This document shows, piece by piece, positions 1 to 7,627 of a stretch of DNA of 10,765 nt. The stretch is from Rickettsiales bacterium. Lineage in GTDB: Bacteria > Pseudomonadota > Alphaproteobacteria > Rickettsiales > UBA1997. The stretch covers positions 1 to 10,765 of the forward strand of contig CANNMN010000027.1 of NCBI GenBank assembly GCA_947505885.1, in the 5' to 3' direction. The notes beneath the pieces were generated by a model that worked only from the letters and a program-made list of their open reading frames with translations, ran no database searches and was not told the DNA's origin. Each line of letters starts with the position of its first letter. Positions within the stretch are counted from its first letter, which is position 1. The position numbers and the translations under genes were made by a program.

Positions 1-174
<174 letters not shown>

Positions 175-182
175 AACCTTTC

Positions 183-227
183 CTGGATCCCCGCCTTCGC
201 GGGGATGACGTTGAACCTAATCGTGCC
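183..227 (-). repeat. Inverted copy of the intergenic repeat (hairpin 187-206)
   Basis: These 45 bases are the reverse complement of 413-457 with a single mismatch. The core 187-206 folds into an 8-bp perfect stem (ATCCCCGC / GCGGGGAT) closed by a CTTC loop. It lies 8 nt after the pheS stop, so once transcribed it forms a stable 3' hairpin, but no T-run follows it, so it is not a classic intrinsic terminator. Repeats built on this hairpin are widespread between genes of many proteobacteria (recollection, not searched here). Confidence 0.85.
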
Positions 228-236
228 GAATTATCT

Positions 237-282
237 CGCGAAGGCGGCGATCTAGAAAACTTGCATTTCTATTCACGCTACA
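237..282 (+). repeat. Partial copy of the 101-bp tandem repeat
   Basis: These 46 bases match 439-484, the end of the last full repeat copy, with a few substitutions. They contain GCGAAGGCGGCGATCTAG followed by the shared ACTTGCATTTCTATTCACGC tract. The upstream arm of its hairpin is degenerate (TCTCGCG in place of CCCCGCG), so this copy should fold poorly. It reads as the truncated first unit of the tandem array that continues to 484. Confidence 0.75.
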
Positions 283-383
283 CTGGATCCCTGCCTTCGC
301 TGGGATGACCGCGGCACGATTAGGTTCAACGTCATCCCCGCGAAGGCGGCGATCTAAAAACTTGCATTTCTATTCATGCTACA
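283..383 (+). repeat. Full 101-bp intergenic repeat, copy A
   Basis: The unit carries two hairpin modules in opposite orientation: 287-306 (ATCCCTGC-CTTC-GCTGGGAT, one T-T mismatch) and 334-353 (ATCCCCGC-GAAG-GCGGCGAT, one mismatch). GCGGCACGATTAGGTTCAAC lies between them, and an AT-rich tail (ACTTGCATTTCTATTCATGC) follows. It is directly followed by copy B, also 101 bp, with small compensating indels near 309 and 357. No coding capacity or clear promoter is seen. Confidence 0.85.
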
Positions 384-484
384 CTGGATCCCTGCTTTCG
401 CAGGGATGAAGCGGCACGATTAGGTTCAGCGTCATCCCCGCGAAGGCGGGGATCCAGAAAACTTGCATTTTTATTCACGCTACA
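384..484 (+). repeat. Full 101-bp intergenic repeat, copy B
   Basis: This is the second full unit, adjacent to copy A. Its two hairpins are both perfect: 388-407 (ATCCCTGC-TTTC-GCAGGGAT) and 434-453 (ATCCCCGC-GAAG-GCGGGGAT). Bases 413-457 pair with 183-227 with one mismatch over 45 nt, so a transcript of the region could also form one very long hairpin. The copy ends only 4 nt before the GTG (489) of the next gene, so any promoter for that gene must lie within or before the repeat. I could not identify a convincing one. Confidence 0.85.
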
Positions 485-497
485 AAATGTGCCACGA

Positions 498-797
498 ATG
501 TTTCAGAGAAAAAATTCCTACAAATTTCTAATCGCTATTCTGCTCGCTATCTTCCTAATCGGAAGAGGCGCGGCTTTGCAGCATTCTTTTTCTCACGACC
601 AAGATCATTCGCACAAAACTGAACATTGCTCTGTCTGTTCTTTCTCAAATTTGAGTAGTGGTGGCAATGCGCCGCAAGATTTTATTTTTGTTGTTACTGC
701 TTTTCTTTTACTGATTTCTTCGCGTGAATTTAGTCGCGTTAAGCTGTCTTACATCCTCTCCTCTCGCTGCTGTCGAGCTCCTCCAAGAATTTCTTAG
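498..797 (+). CDS. Small Cys/His-rich DUF2946-like periplasmic or membrane protein
   Basis: This protein of about 99 aa has a hydrophobic N-terminal segment (FLIAILLAIFLIG) that could be a signal peptide or anchor. A His-rich stretch follows (QHSFSHDQDHSHKTEHC) running into a CxxC motif (CSVC), then a second hydrophobic segment (DFIFVVTAFLLLI) and the ending CCRAPP. A His/Cys cluster, CxxC and an arginine-Ala-Pro-Pro tail are the pattern I associate with DUF2946 proteins, which often sit beside copper-linked TonB-dependent receptors. That context holds here, since the receptor starts 66 nt downstream. Metal binding is inferred from the residues. I prefer ATG 498, but an in-frame GTG at 489 would add three residues, and neither start has a good ribosome binding site. 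The rest of the sequence is poorly conserved in my judgement, so the family call is moderate. Confidence 0.6.
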   Translation: MFQRKNSYKFLIAILLAIFLIGRGAALQHSFSHDQDHSHKTEHCSVCSFSNLSSGGNAPQDFIFVVTAFLLLISSREFSRVKLSYILSSRCCRAPPRIS

Positions 798-808
798 AAC
801 GTTTAGAC

Positions 809-837
809 GGTCACCCTTCGATAAGCTCGGGGTTACC
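809..837. repeat. Small intergenic hairpin repeat
   Basis: GGTCACCC (809-816) and GGGTTACC (830-837) pair in 7 of 8 positions around a loop containing TTCGATAAGCTCG. It sits in the 66-nt gap between the DUF2946-like gene and the receptor gene. Closely similar sequences with a CCCTTCGATAAGCTC core recur between genes in many bacteria (recollection). It has no T-run, so a terminator role is doubtful. It is a different repeat family from the one at 183-484. Confidence 0.55.
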
Positions 838-863
838 TGGACGCAATTTAAGAAATTTATTCA

Positions 864-2936
864 ATGAAAAAACTACTCATCCTCCTTCTGTTTGCTAGCC
901 AAACAGCCTTCGCTGCCAAAACTTGGAACTACGAAGTTACTGCAAAAAAACTCGACGAATCACGTAACAAACTCTCACCAAAAACTGGCGGAAGCTCGTT
1001 TTCATTTGACCAAAAAGCGGTAGAAAATTTGCCGCAAGGGCAAATGACCGGAATGGATCAAGTCTTGCTGCGCGCACCCGGAGTGGCACAAAATGCACAC
1101 GGACAACTTTACGTGCGCGGCGATCACGCCAATCTGCAATATCGCATTAATGGCGTAATGTTGCCAGAAGGCGTGACCGGTTTTGGTCAGGTGCTCGACA
1201 CGCATTTCGCCGACAAAATTGATTTACTCACCGGCGCAATGCCAGCACAGTACGGGCTTCGTACCGCCGGGGTAATCGATATTAAAACCAAAGGCGGAAA
1301 ATTCGAAAAAAATGGCTACTCAGAATTAATGACTGGGCAAAATAATGACTTCGGTGCCAATCAACAAATCAGCGGCTCAAAAGGTAATTTAAATTACTAC
1401 CTAAGCGCGACTTATTTGCAGAATAATCGTGGTCTCGAATCTCCAACTGCAGCACGTAAATCGATTCACAACGACACCCAACAAAACAAACTTTTTGGAT
1501 ATTTTTCTTATCTGCTAGACGCCTCAAAACGCCTGAGTTTTATTGTTGGAAATGCCGACAGTCGCTACCAAATTCCCAATAATCCTGGGCAAGAAACTAC
1601 TTACAATTTGAGTGGAAATGATTCTTTCGATTCGCGCAATTTGAGCCAAATGCAAAAAGAATCGAACCGTTACGCAATCGCAACTTTACAAGGCGTAAGT
1701 GACTCAGACATTGATTACCAAATCTCTACCTTCACCCGTTACAGCGGCCTTGATTACCGCTCAGATTACGTCGGCGATTTGATGATTAACGGCAGCGCTT
1801 CCAATCTTGATCGCTCAAGCTTTGCCAGTGGTTTGCAAGGTGATTTCAGTAAGAAATTAAATGAAAAAAATACCCTGCGCAGCGGTTTTTATTTCAACAA
1901 TGAACGCAATCACTCCTCCACCGAGAATTACGTTTTTGACGTTGATTCTAACGGCGATCAAACCTCAACCGACCCGCGTCAAATCAATGAAATTGCCAAT
2001 AAAACTTCACAAGTTTACAGCTTGTATTTGCAAAATGAGTGGAAGGCTTTGGATGATTTCAGCATTAATTACGGCGCACGTTTTGATGCTGCGCACAGTT
2101 ACAGCAACGAATCGCAACTCAGCCCTCGCCTCAATGCAAATTACGAACTGAGTAAAAAAACCAAAATCCACGCCGGATTTTCGCGTTACTTCACTCCCGC
2201 TCCAGTTGCAAAAATGTCACAAACTTCACTTGCCTCCTTCTCTGGCACAACCAACGAAGCTGAGGGAAATTTAGAAAGTTACGGCAAGCTGCGCGCTGAA
2301 CGCACAAGCTACTACGACGTCGGAGTTTCACACCAAGTTGACGAAAATCTGACTCTCGGAATTGACGGCTACTTCAAGAAAATCAGAAACATGATTGACG
2401 AACACCAGTTCGGCAACGCAATGATTTACGTACCTTTCAACTTTCAGAAGGGGAAGGTTTTCGGCGCGGAATTTACCGCTGATTACCGTAAGAAAAATTT
2501 TAGTTCTTACTTTAATCTCGGCCTACAAAAAGCCTTCGCCCGCAACATTATTTCCAATCAATATATTCACGAAGCGGAGGAAATTGAATATATTTCAAAA
2601 CACAATGTTGCGCCGGATCACTTGCAAACAATGACTGCTTCTGCAGGCGCTGCTTACAATTGTCTGGGAACTAAAATTTCTGGCGACGTGATTTACGCTT
2701 CCGGACTTCGCGCCGGCGACAATAACCGCAACACAATGCCGGCCTACACAATCTTCAACAGCGCGATCGCGCGTGATTTTGATTTACCGCGAATCGGCAA
2801 AATAAATTTTCGTCTCGCTGGCGTAAATTTAACTGACAAAACTTACCGTTTTAGCAATGGTTCTGGAATCGGAATTAACGCTTCGCAATACGGAATGCGA
2901 AGAACATTTTACTTAATTGCGAGTAAAAGTTTTTAA
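864..2936 (+). CDS. TonB-dependent outer-membrane receptor
   Basis: This 690-aa protein has a classic signal peptide (MKKLLILLLFASQTAFA, cleavage likely after A17). A short EVTA stretch near residue 24, probably the TonB box, comes next, then a plug domain at about 40-145. The plug shows MDQVLLRAPGV, LYVRGDHANLQYRINGV and the AQYGLRTAGVIDIKTK segment typical of TonB-dependent receptors. The rest is beta-barrel, with alternating aromatic-rich strands and a terminal phenylalanine (YLIASKSF) as the outer-membrane assembly signal. Length is normal for the family. It would import a bound metal or metal chelate using energy from TonB, whose gene follows 81 nt later. The DUF2946-like protein upstream hints at copper or another transition metal, but the substrate cannot be read from the sequence. 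No ExbB/ExbD genes lie in the window. ATG 864 is supported by the signal peptide. Confidence 0.93.
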   Translation: MKKLLILLLFASQTAFAAKTWNYEVTAKKLDESRNKLSPKTGGSSFSFDQKAVENLPQGQMTGMDQVLLRAPGVAQNAHGQLYVRGDHANLQYRINGVMLPEGVTGFGQVLDTHFADKIDLLTGAMPAQYGLRTAGVIDIKTKGGKFEKNGYSELMTGQNNDFGANQQISGSKGNLNYYLSATYLQNNRGLESPTAARKSIHNDTQQNKLFGYFSYLLDASKRLSFIVGNADSRYQIPNNPGQETTYNLSGNDSFDSRNLSQMQKESNRYAIATLQGVSDSDIDYQISTFTRYSGLDYRSDYVGDLMINGSASNLDRSSFASGLQGDFSKKLNEKNTLRSGFYFNNERNHSSTENYVFDVDSNGDQTSTDPRQINEIANKTSQVYSLYLQNEWKALDDFSINYGARFDAAHSYSNESQLSPRLNANYELSKKTKIHAGFSRYFTPAPVAKMSQTSLASFSGTTNEAEGNLESYGKLRAERTSYYDVGVSHQVDENLTLGIDGYFKKIRNMIDEHQFGNAMIYVPFNFQKGKVFGAEFTADYRKKNFSSYFNLGLQKAFARNIISNQYIHEAEEIEYISKHNVAPDHLQTMTASAGAAYNCLGTKISGDVIYASGLRAGDNNRNTMPAYTIFNSAIARDFDLPRIGKINFRLAGVNLTDKTYRFSNGSGIGINASQYGMRRTFYLIASKSF

Positions 2937-2944
2937 GCAAAAAA

Positions 2945-2974
2945 CTGAATTGTCCACTTAAGTGGACAATTCAG
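2945..2974. terminator. Perfect 30-nt palindrome between receptor and tonB
   Basis: Two 15-nt arms (CTGAATTGTCCACTT and its exact reverse complement) meet with no spacer 8 nt after the receptor stop. On the minus strand the stem is followed by six T (complement of 2939-2944), the form of an intrinsic terminator, but no minus-strand gene is nearby to need it. On the + strand the tail is AATAAAG, with no T-run. It may act as a 3' stabiliser or partial attenuator, lowering tonB relative to receptor, or as a dyad operator around TCCACTTAAGTGGA. The structure is certain and the function is not. Confidence 0.5.
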
Positions 2975-3017
2975 AATAAAGCCCATCTAACCCTTTATTT
3001 ACAAGGCTCTAAGCCTG

Positions 3018-3581
3018 ATGCAAATTTCTTCAAAAAAACACCAAAAGATTGTCGGTCTTTGTGCTGCATTTTTGCTACATTTTGTACTGCTTGCCGTTTT
3101 TTATTTTTCTATTTTTGGCAAAGTTAAGCAGCCCGAAGTTACACTTGAGGTTGTGCTCTTAACTCCCGGAAAAACTAATGAAAAAACTCCCAGGGAAACT
3201 CCCAGGGAAACTCACGGAGAAACTCACAAAGAAAAATCAATCGCCGAAATTCACGCGCTTGAAAAAAACTTGCAGAAAAAATCACAACATTACCACATCC
3301 ACTCCGACGAGGCTTCGGGAGAAATTGAAAAACTACTAAAACCAACATTTCACCCTCTACCTCAAATTCCCGACGACTTGCGCGACGAAGCATTTTCAAG
3401 CAAAGCCCTCGCCCGTTTTTCCATTTCTGCGAATGGAAATGTTTTAAATGTGGAATTGATCAAGCCCTGCGCCGATCCGCGTCTAAATGTTTTGTTGCTA
3501 AAAACTTTACAAAAATGGAAATTCCCCGCAACAAATTCTAACACGACGCAAGACATTAGCGTTACTTTCTCAGTTCAATAA
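3018..3581 (+). CDS. tonB: TonB-family energy transducer (short)
   Basis: This 187-aa protein has a short cytoplasmic lead, one membrane segment (residues 11-34) containing the His21 that matches the functionally important TonB transmembrane histidine, a charged periplasmic linker, and a C-terminal TonB domain (about 112-187). The domain includes [18 protein letters not shown] and [12 protein letters not shown], the usual conserved block around the Trp. It transmits inner-membrane proton-motive force from ExbB/ExbD to the receptor encoded upstream. The linker is unusual: in place of the long Pro-Lys/Pro-Glu repeats it has four tetrapeptides ([16 protein letters not shown]) encoded by a 12-bp tandem repeat, then a Lys/Glu-rich helix. 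An AAGG about 11 nt upstream supports ATG 3018. ilvB starts one base after the stop, implying cotranscription. Confidence 0.85.
   Translation: MQISSKKHQKIVGLCAAFLLHFVLLAVFYFSIFGKVKQPEVTLEVVLLTPGKTNEKTPRETPRETHGETHKEKSIAEIHALEKNLQKKSQHYHIHSDEASGEIEKLLKPTFHPLPQIPDDLRDEAFSSKALARFSISANGNVLNVELIKPCADPRLNVLLLKTLQKWKFPATNSNTTQDISVTFSVQ
3184..3231 (+). repeat. 12-bp tandem repeat within tonB, four copies
   Basis: Units are AAACTCCCAGGG (twice, identical), AAACTCACGGAG and AAACTCACAAAG. They keep the reading frame and give a repeating Thr-x-x-Glu tetrapeptide in the periplasmic linker. The first two units are exact, which points to recent duplication. Copy number can change in steps of four residues, so linker length may vary between strains. 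Confidence 0.85.
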
Positions 3582-3582
3582 A

Positions 3583-5331
3583 ATGACTAATAAATTTTCT
3601 GGCGCAGAAATAATTGTTCGCGCCTTTCTAAATGAAGGTGTCGACACGATTTTTGGTTACCCAGGTGGGGCAATTTTGCCTTTTTACGACGCGCTTTTTA
3701 TGCAAAAAAAATTGCAGCACATTTTGACGCGGCATGAGCAAGCGGCAGCGCACGCAGCAGAAGGTTACGCACGCTCTACTGGAAAAGTTGGGGTAATTAC
3801 CGTTACTTCTGGGCCAGGGGCAACTAACACCATTACCGGACTTACCGACGCTTACCTCGATTCAATTCCACTCGTTTGCATTTCTGGACAAGTTGCCACT
3901 AGCGTCATTGGAACTGATGGCTTTCAAGAGGCTGATATTACTGGCCTCACGCGTTCTTGCACCAAGCACAATTATTTGGTTAAAGATGTTAATGATCTTG
4001 GCAGAATCATTCACGAAGCATTTCACATTGCGCGCTCGGGTCGTCCTGGGCCTGTTTTAATCGACATTCCAAAAGACGTGCAAAATAGTCAGGGCATCTA
4101 CGAAGGAAAAACTGCACCAACGCGCGCTTCCTACGAAATCAAGAAACGCCACTTGAAGCACGACCAAATTTCTGCAGCGATTGATCTAATGTTAAAGGCC
4201 AAGCGCCCAATATTTTACACTGGCGGTGGCGTAATTAATTCTGGAGACAAAGCAAGTGAGCTGCTTACCCAACTTGTGCGCGCAACCGGCTTTCCCGTTA
4301 CTAGCACCTTAATGGGGCTTGGCTGTTTTCCAATGACCGACTCGCATTTCATTGGCATGCTTGGCATGCACGGCACCTACGAAGCCAACATGGCAATGTA
4401 TGATTGCGACGTAATGATAAATATTGGCGCGCGTTTTGACGATCGCGTGACTGGTCGCGTTTCTGGCTTCTCGCCACATTCGAAAAAAATTCACGTCGAT
4501 ATTGACGATTGCTCAATCAACAAAATCATTCACGTTGATGTGCCAATTGTTGCCGATGCAGCGGAAGCTCTTGAAGCTTTGCTTGAGGCCTGGGAAAATC
4601 TTAAGCCACTAGGCAAAACAGATATTTCCGACTGGTGGAAAAAAATTAATAAATGGCAGGAAGTTGATTCACTTTCTTACGAAGGAAGCGAGAAGGAAAT
4701 TAAGCCCGAATATGCAATGGAAAGGCTCAATGCTTTAACAAAAACTTCGAATCCTATTATTTCAACCGATGTTGGTCAGCACCAAATGTGGGCGGCACAA
4801 TATTTGCAATTTACTGGCCCAAGAAAATGGCTTACTTCGGGCGGTCTTGGCACGATGGGTTACGGAGTTCCCGCCGCCGTCGGCGCACAAATTGCAAATC
4901 CCGAAGCTCTAGTTATTTGCGTTAGCGGCGACGCCAGCTTCATGATGAACATGCAAGAACTTGCAACGATCAAGCAATATAAACTTCCAGTAAAAATAAT
5001 TATTCTAAATAACCGCTACATGGGAATGGTACGGCAATGGCAAGAATTGGTTTACGAAAAACGCGAAAGCCAATCCTATATGGAATCTCTGCCTGATTTC
5101 ATGAAGCTTGCTGAAAGTTTCGGAATTAAAGGAATCGAGTGCGACAAGCCCGATGACCTAGACGCAAAAATCGCTGAAATGATCAACCATCCCGGGCCAG
5201 TGCTTTTTAATTGCCTTGTTGCAAAATCTGAAAATGTATTTCCAATGATCCCAGCCGGCTCAGCCCACAACGAAATTCTGCTTGGCTCGCAAGCAAAACT
5301 TTATGTCACTAAAGACATCAATGCGGTTTAA
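3583..5331 (+). CDS. ilvB: Acetolactate synthase large (catalytic) subunit
   Basis: This is a thiamine diphosphate- and FAD-dependent enzyme of the cytoplasm. It joins pyruvate with pyruvate or 2-ketobutyrate, the first common step to valine, leucine and isoleucine. The 582-aa length is normal. The N-terminal domain has [14 protein letters not shown] and catalytic Glu52 in [16 protein letters not shown]. The central FAD domain follows. The C-terminal domain has the ThDP-Mg motif starting at G449-D450 and ending at N476-N477. GMVRQWQ follows, whose Trp486 matches the tryptophan that favours 2-ketobutyrate in this family and separates it from other ThDP enzymes. The regulatory subunit gene ilvN, normally next, is missing here. 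The gap from tonB is one base, with no leader peptide or attenuator, so amino-acid control by attenuation is not evident locally. Arginine codons are mostly CGN. Confidence 0.95.
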   Translation: MTNKFSGAEIIVRAFLNEGVDTIFGYPGGAILPFYDALFMQKKLQHILTRHEQAAAHAAEGYARSTGKVGVITVTSGPGATNTITGLTDAYLDSIPLVCISGQVATSVIGTDGFQEADITGLTRSCTKHNYLVKDVNDLGRIIHEAFHIARSGRPGPVLIDIPKDVQNSQGIYEGKTAPTRASYEIKKRHLKHDQISAAIDLMLKAKRPIFYTGGGVINSGDKASELLTQLVRATGFPVTSTLMGLGCFPMTDSHFIGMLGMHGTYEANMAMYDCDVMINIGARFDDRVTGRVSGFSPHSKKIHVDIDDCSINKIIHVDVPIVADAAEALEALLEAWENLKPLGKTDISDWWKKINKWQEVDSLSYEGSEKEIKPEYAMERLNALTKTSNPIISTDVGQHQMWAAQYLQFTGPRKWLTSGGLGTMGYGVPAAVGAQIANPEALVICVSGDASFMMNMQELATIKQYKLPVKIIILNNRYMGMVRQWQELVYEKRESQSYMESLPDFMKLAESFGIKGIECDKPDDLDAKIAEMINHPGPVLFNCLVAKSENVFPMIPAGSAHNEILLGSQAKLYVTKDINAV

Positions 5332-5346
5332 CCTAAAAATCCTATA

Positions 5347-6828
5347 ATGCCCGAACATCTGAAAGATAAAGAAACAAAATATGATCGCTCAACTAAAAAA
5401 GTTGCAGCTTTTGCATTAAATTTCTTCGGTATTATTCCCGTTATTCCGATGGCCAGCTACGGACTTGGTAAACTATTCCAAGCTACTCATCGCGGGATTG
5501 GAGCTGGCTCTAATCTCGCAAGGACATTTTTACAAGTTGCTAAATTAGGCTTAGAAAATTCACACCCCTATTCGCTCAAAGACAAAGAAGATTTAGAAAA
5601 AGCATCGTGGCTTGGTTCTCTCTTAGATGACGCAAAGGAATCCTTAGAAAACATCGATTCTAGAGAGACAGAGCTCGCTAAGCATACGGGAGGAGGAGCC
5701 TTGAGAGGGCTTTGTATGATTCTTACTGTACCTATTGGCGCGATCTTAAGTTTGGCTAGCATTATACCCAACGTTGTGGGAGATATTTTTCTTAATAAAC
5801 TTGTTCCCGCAATAAAAAATTTGACAAAAGACAGTGGTTTTTTTTTGGAGAATGTCGGCTATGCCGGAGTTGGTGTGGTATCAATTATTGGGATCGGATC
5901 TAGAGCCCCTGGAATGCTTCTGAGATCGGCAGGGTCTATTTTATCTGCAGATGTTATTTGCTTCGCTAATAAGGATGGAACTGCAAATACAAATTTTAAT
6001 GGAATTGGCAATTTTCTTGTCAGATTTGATAATTTTATAATAGGTACAAGAATTAAGGAATCTAAATCAAATGAAAAAACAGATATAGCAGATATAGCAA
6101 ATACAGCAACAACAACAGGAGATGAAAATCTTGAAGCTATAAGAAAAAAAGCATTTGAGTTATTTCAAACAATAAAAGGACCGAGCTTTCAATCTTCTGG
6201 GATTGAAGGAGATGAAAGACAATATTGCGAAGTGGCTACAATAAAATTTCAAAAAAGTTCTTACAAATTACTATACTCGCCATCTGATTGCTTGATCTCA
6301 ATTGTTAGCCCTGAAAAGGATCTCAACTGGGGCGGAAACGCCGGTGATTGGCATAGTCAGATTAGTTCTACTGAACAAAGAACAGCTTTTGCTGCATTGA
6401 TTGATAAACTTGAAACTAAAAAAGTAAAAACTCACACAATTGGAAAAAACTCCATCACTCTAGCAAAAGAACACGAGTCTGGAGTAAGCTACGGGGAATT
6501 CTTGAAGATGAAGGGGGGTGTGGATAAAAAAAATCCTCTTGCTGGGTTAGAATTCAAATACAAATACAACGAATATGTATACGAAGGTGACGTTGGCAAA
6601 GAAACCTTACATCGCAAAACCGGTGAGACTCATGTTGAACTTGGCCAATTACAAGAGTTTATGATCATGAGCGGTCTCTTCAAACAAAATAACCAACAAA
6701 TTAATCGCGATATGGGAGAAACCAGTCGCAAAAAATCGACCCCGAATACTGTTGTTGGAAAACCACTTGCTACGGCTCTAAAATCAATCAGCAAAATCCA
6801 AAATAAACAATTTTTTCCTGGTCATTAA
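5347..6828 (+). CDS. Unassigned 493-aa protein with hydrophobic N-terminal half
   Basis: I do not recognise this protein. Residues 1-18 are charged. Hydrophobic, Gly-rich stretches follow at about 19-41, 120-148 and 168-206, the last two being candidate membrane hairpins. Residues 240-262 form a polar low-complexity linker (IADIANTATTTG). The remainder (about 263-493) looks soluble and mixed alpha/beta, with a basic tail (SRKKSTPN). There is no N-terminal signal peptide and no ATPase, protease or transposase motif that I can see. About 10 of 15 Arg codons are AGA/AGG, against roughly 3 of 19 in ilvB, which suggests a different origin or weak selection. It sits 15 nt after ilvB, where ilvN would be expected, and 13 nt before mlaE, and has no good ribosome binding site. 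A lineage-specific membrane protein or secreted effector are both possible. The length and intact frame support a real gene. Confidence 0.75.
   Translation: MPEHLKDKETKYDRSTKKVAAFALNFFGIIPVIPMASYGLGKLFQATHRGIGAGSNLARTFLQVAKLGLENSHPYSLKDKEDLEKASWLGSLLDDAKESLENIDSRETELAKHTGGGALRGLCMILTVPIGAILSLASIIPNVVGDIFLNKLVPAIKNLTKDSGFFLENVGYAGVGVVSIIGIGSRAPGMLLRSAGSILSADVICFANKDGTANTNFNGIGNFLVRFDNFIIGTRIKESKSNEKTDIADIANTATTTGDENLEAIRKKAFELFQTIKGPSFQSSGIEGDERQYCEVATIKFQKSSYKLLYSPSDCLISIVSPEKDLNWGGNAGDWHSQISSTEQRTAFAALIDKLETKKVKTHTIGKNSITLAKEHESGVSYGEFLKMKGGVDKKNPLAGLEFKYKYNEYVYEGDVGKETLHRKTGETHVELGQLQEFMIMSGLFKQNNQQINRDMGETSRKKSTPNTVVGKPLATALKSISKIQNKQFFPGH
6082..6117 (+). repeat. 9-bp tandem repeat in the linker of the unassigned protein
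   Basis: GATATAGCA occurs twice exactly (6082-6099), followed by the degenerate units AATACAGCA and ACAACAACA. The repeat stays in frame and encodes residues 246-257 (DIADIANTATTT). It marks the junction between the hydrophobic N-terminal half and the C-terminal half, as expected for a flexible linker grown by slippage. Confidence 0.7.
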
Positions 6829-6841
6829 ATTTATAATTGCG

Positions 6842-7627
6842 GTGAACCTAAGAATTTTTACCATCCTTGAAAAATTTGGCCATTTCACTTTGTTGAATTT
6901 GGCCAACCTTGGTAAGATTGCGATCTTCGCCGCAAATAGCGTTGCTGCTTGCTTCACGCCGCCATTTTATCCGCACTTAATTTTACGTCAGTTTTTACAA
7001 ATTGGATATTTTTCACTTCCTGTAGTTGGTCTCACTGCAATTTTCTCTGGCGCGGTCTTGGCGCTGCAAAGCTATTCTGGCTTCTCACGCTTTAACGCCG
7101 AAAGCACGATCGCCACTGTTGTTGTCTTGTCTATTACGCGTGAACTTGGGCCAGTTCTTGCGGGCTTAATGGTTGCAGGGCGGGTTGGTGCTTCAATGGC
7201 TGCGGCAATTGGCACAATGAAAGTTACCGAACAGCTTGATGCGTTGCGCACACTTTCGACCAATCCTTTTAAATATTTAATTGCCCCACGCGTTATTGCT
7301 GGCGTGTTGATGTTGCCACTTCTGGTTTTAGTTGCTGACGTAATCGGTGTAATGGGAGGATATTTGGTTAGCGTGCATTCTCTTGGGTTTTCTCCTGGCC
7401 CTTATATTGCCAACACCTTCAAATTTTTAGAACAAATTGACGTCGTCTCCGGATTAACTAAAGCCGCTTTCTTCGGCTTCGTAATTTCAGTAATGGGCTG
7501 CTATTTTGGCTATAACTCTAAAGGTGGTGCTGAGGGTGTTGGCATCGCCACAACCAATGCTGTTGTATCTGCATCGATTGCAATTCTACTTCTAAATTAC
7601 ATCATCACCGGAATATTTTTTGGGTAA
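6842..7627 (+). CDS. mlaE: MlaE-family lipid ABC transporter permease
   Basis: This 261-aa inner-membrane permease of the Mla/TRIGALACTOSYLDIACYLGLYCEROL1 type moves phospholipids between inner and outer membrane together with an ATPase (MlaF) and an MCE-domain protein (MlaD). The family signature spans residues about 99-137: TRELGPVLAGLMVAGRVGAS followed by MAAAIGTMKVTEQLDALRTL. Hydrophobic helices cover about 50-75, 88-125, 150-175 and 200-260, and the ending NYIITGIFF is typical. The length matches the family. The start is GTG 6842, the best candidate because it retains the N-terminal amphipathic helix of the family. No strong Shine-Dalgarno is present. The mlaF and mlaD genes usually found alongside are absent, and rlmJ starts on the next base after the stop. 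Confidence 0.92.
   Translation: MNLRIFTILEKFGHFTLLNLANLGKIAIFAANSVAACFTPPFYPHLILRQFLQIGYFSLPVVGLTAIFSGAVLALQSYSGFSRFNAESTIATVVVLSITRELGPVLAGLMVAGRVGASMAAAIGTMKVTEQLDALRTLSTNPFKYLIAPRVIAGVLMLPLLVLVADVIGVMGGYLVSVHSLGFSPGPYIANTFKFLEQIDVVSGLTKAAFFGFVISVMGCYFGYNSKGGAEGVGIATTNAVVSASIAILLLNYIITGIFFG

Noticed and set aside
237..484. Direct repeats about 100 bp apart that could look like a CRISPR array
   Set aside because: The whole unit is repeated, with no short identical repeats separated by unique spacers, and no cas genes are present. This is an intergenic repeat cluster.
463..486. TTGCAT...TACAAA as a sigma-70 promoter for the DUF2946-like gene
   Set aside because: The spacing is about 12 nt, too short, and the same sequence occurs in the other repeat copies.
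1002..1205. Minus-strand open frame inside the receptor gene
   Set aside because: It is fully contained in a well-supported gene and has no recognisable motif. The same applies to the other short antisense frames within tonB, ilvB, mlaE and the esterase.
1861..2151. Alternative + strand frame of 96 codons within the receptor gene
   Set aside because: It is a frame shadow. The receptor reading frame is continuous through it with normal barrel sequence.
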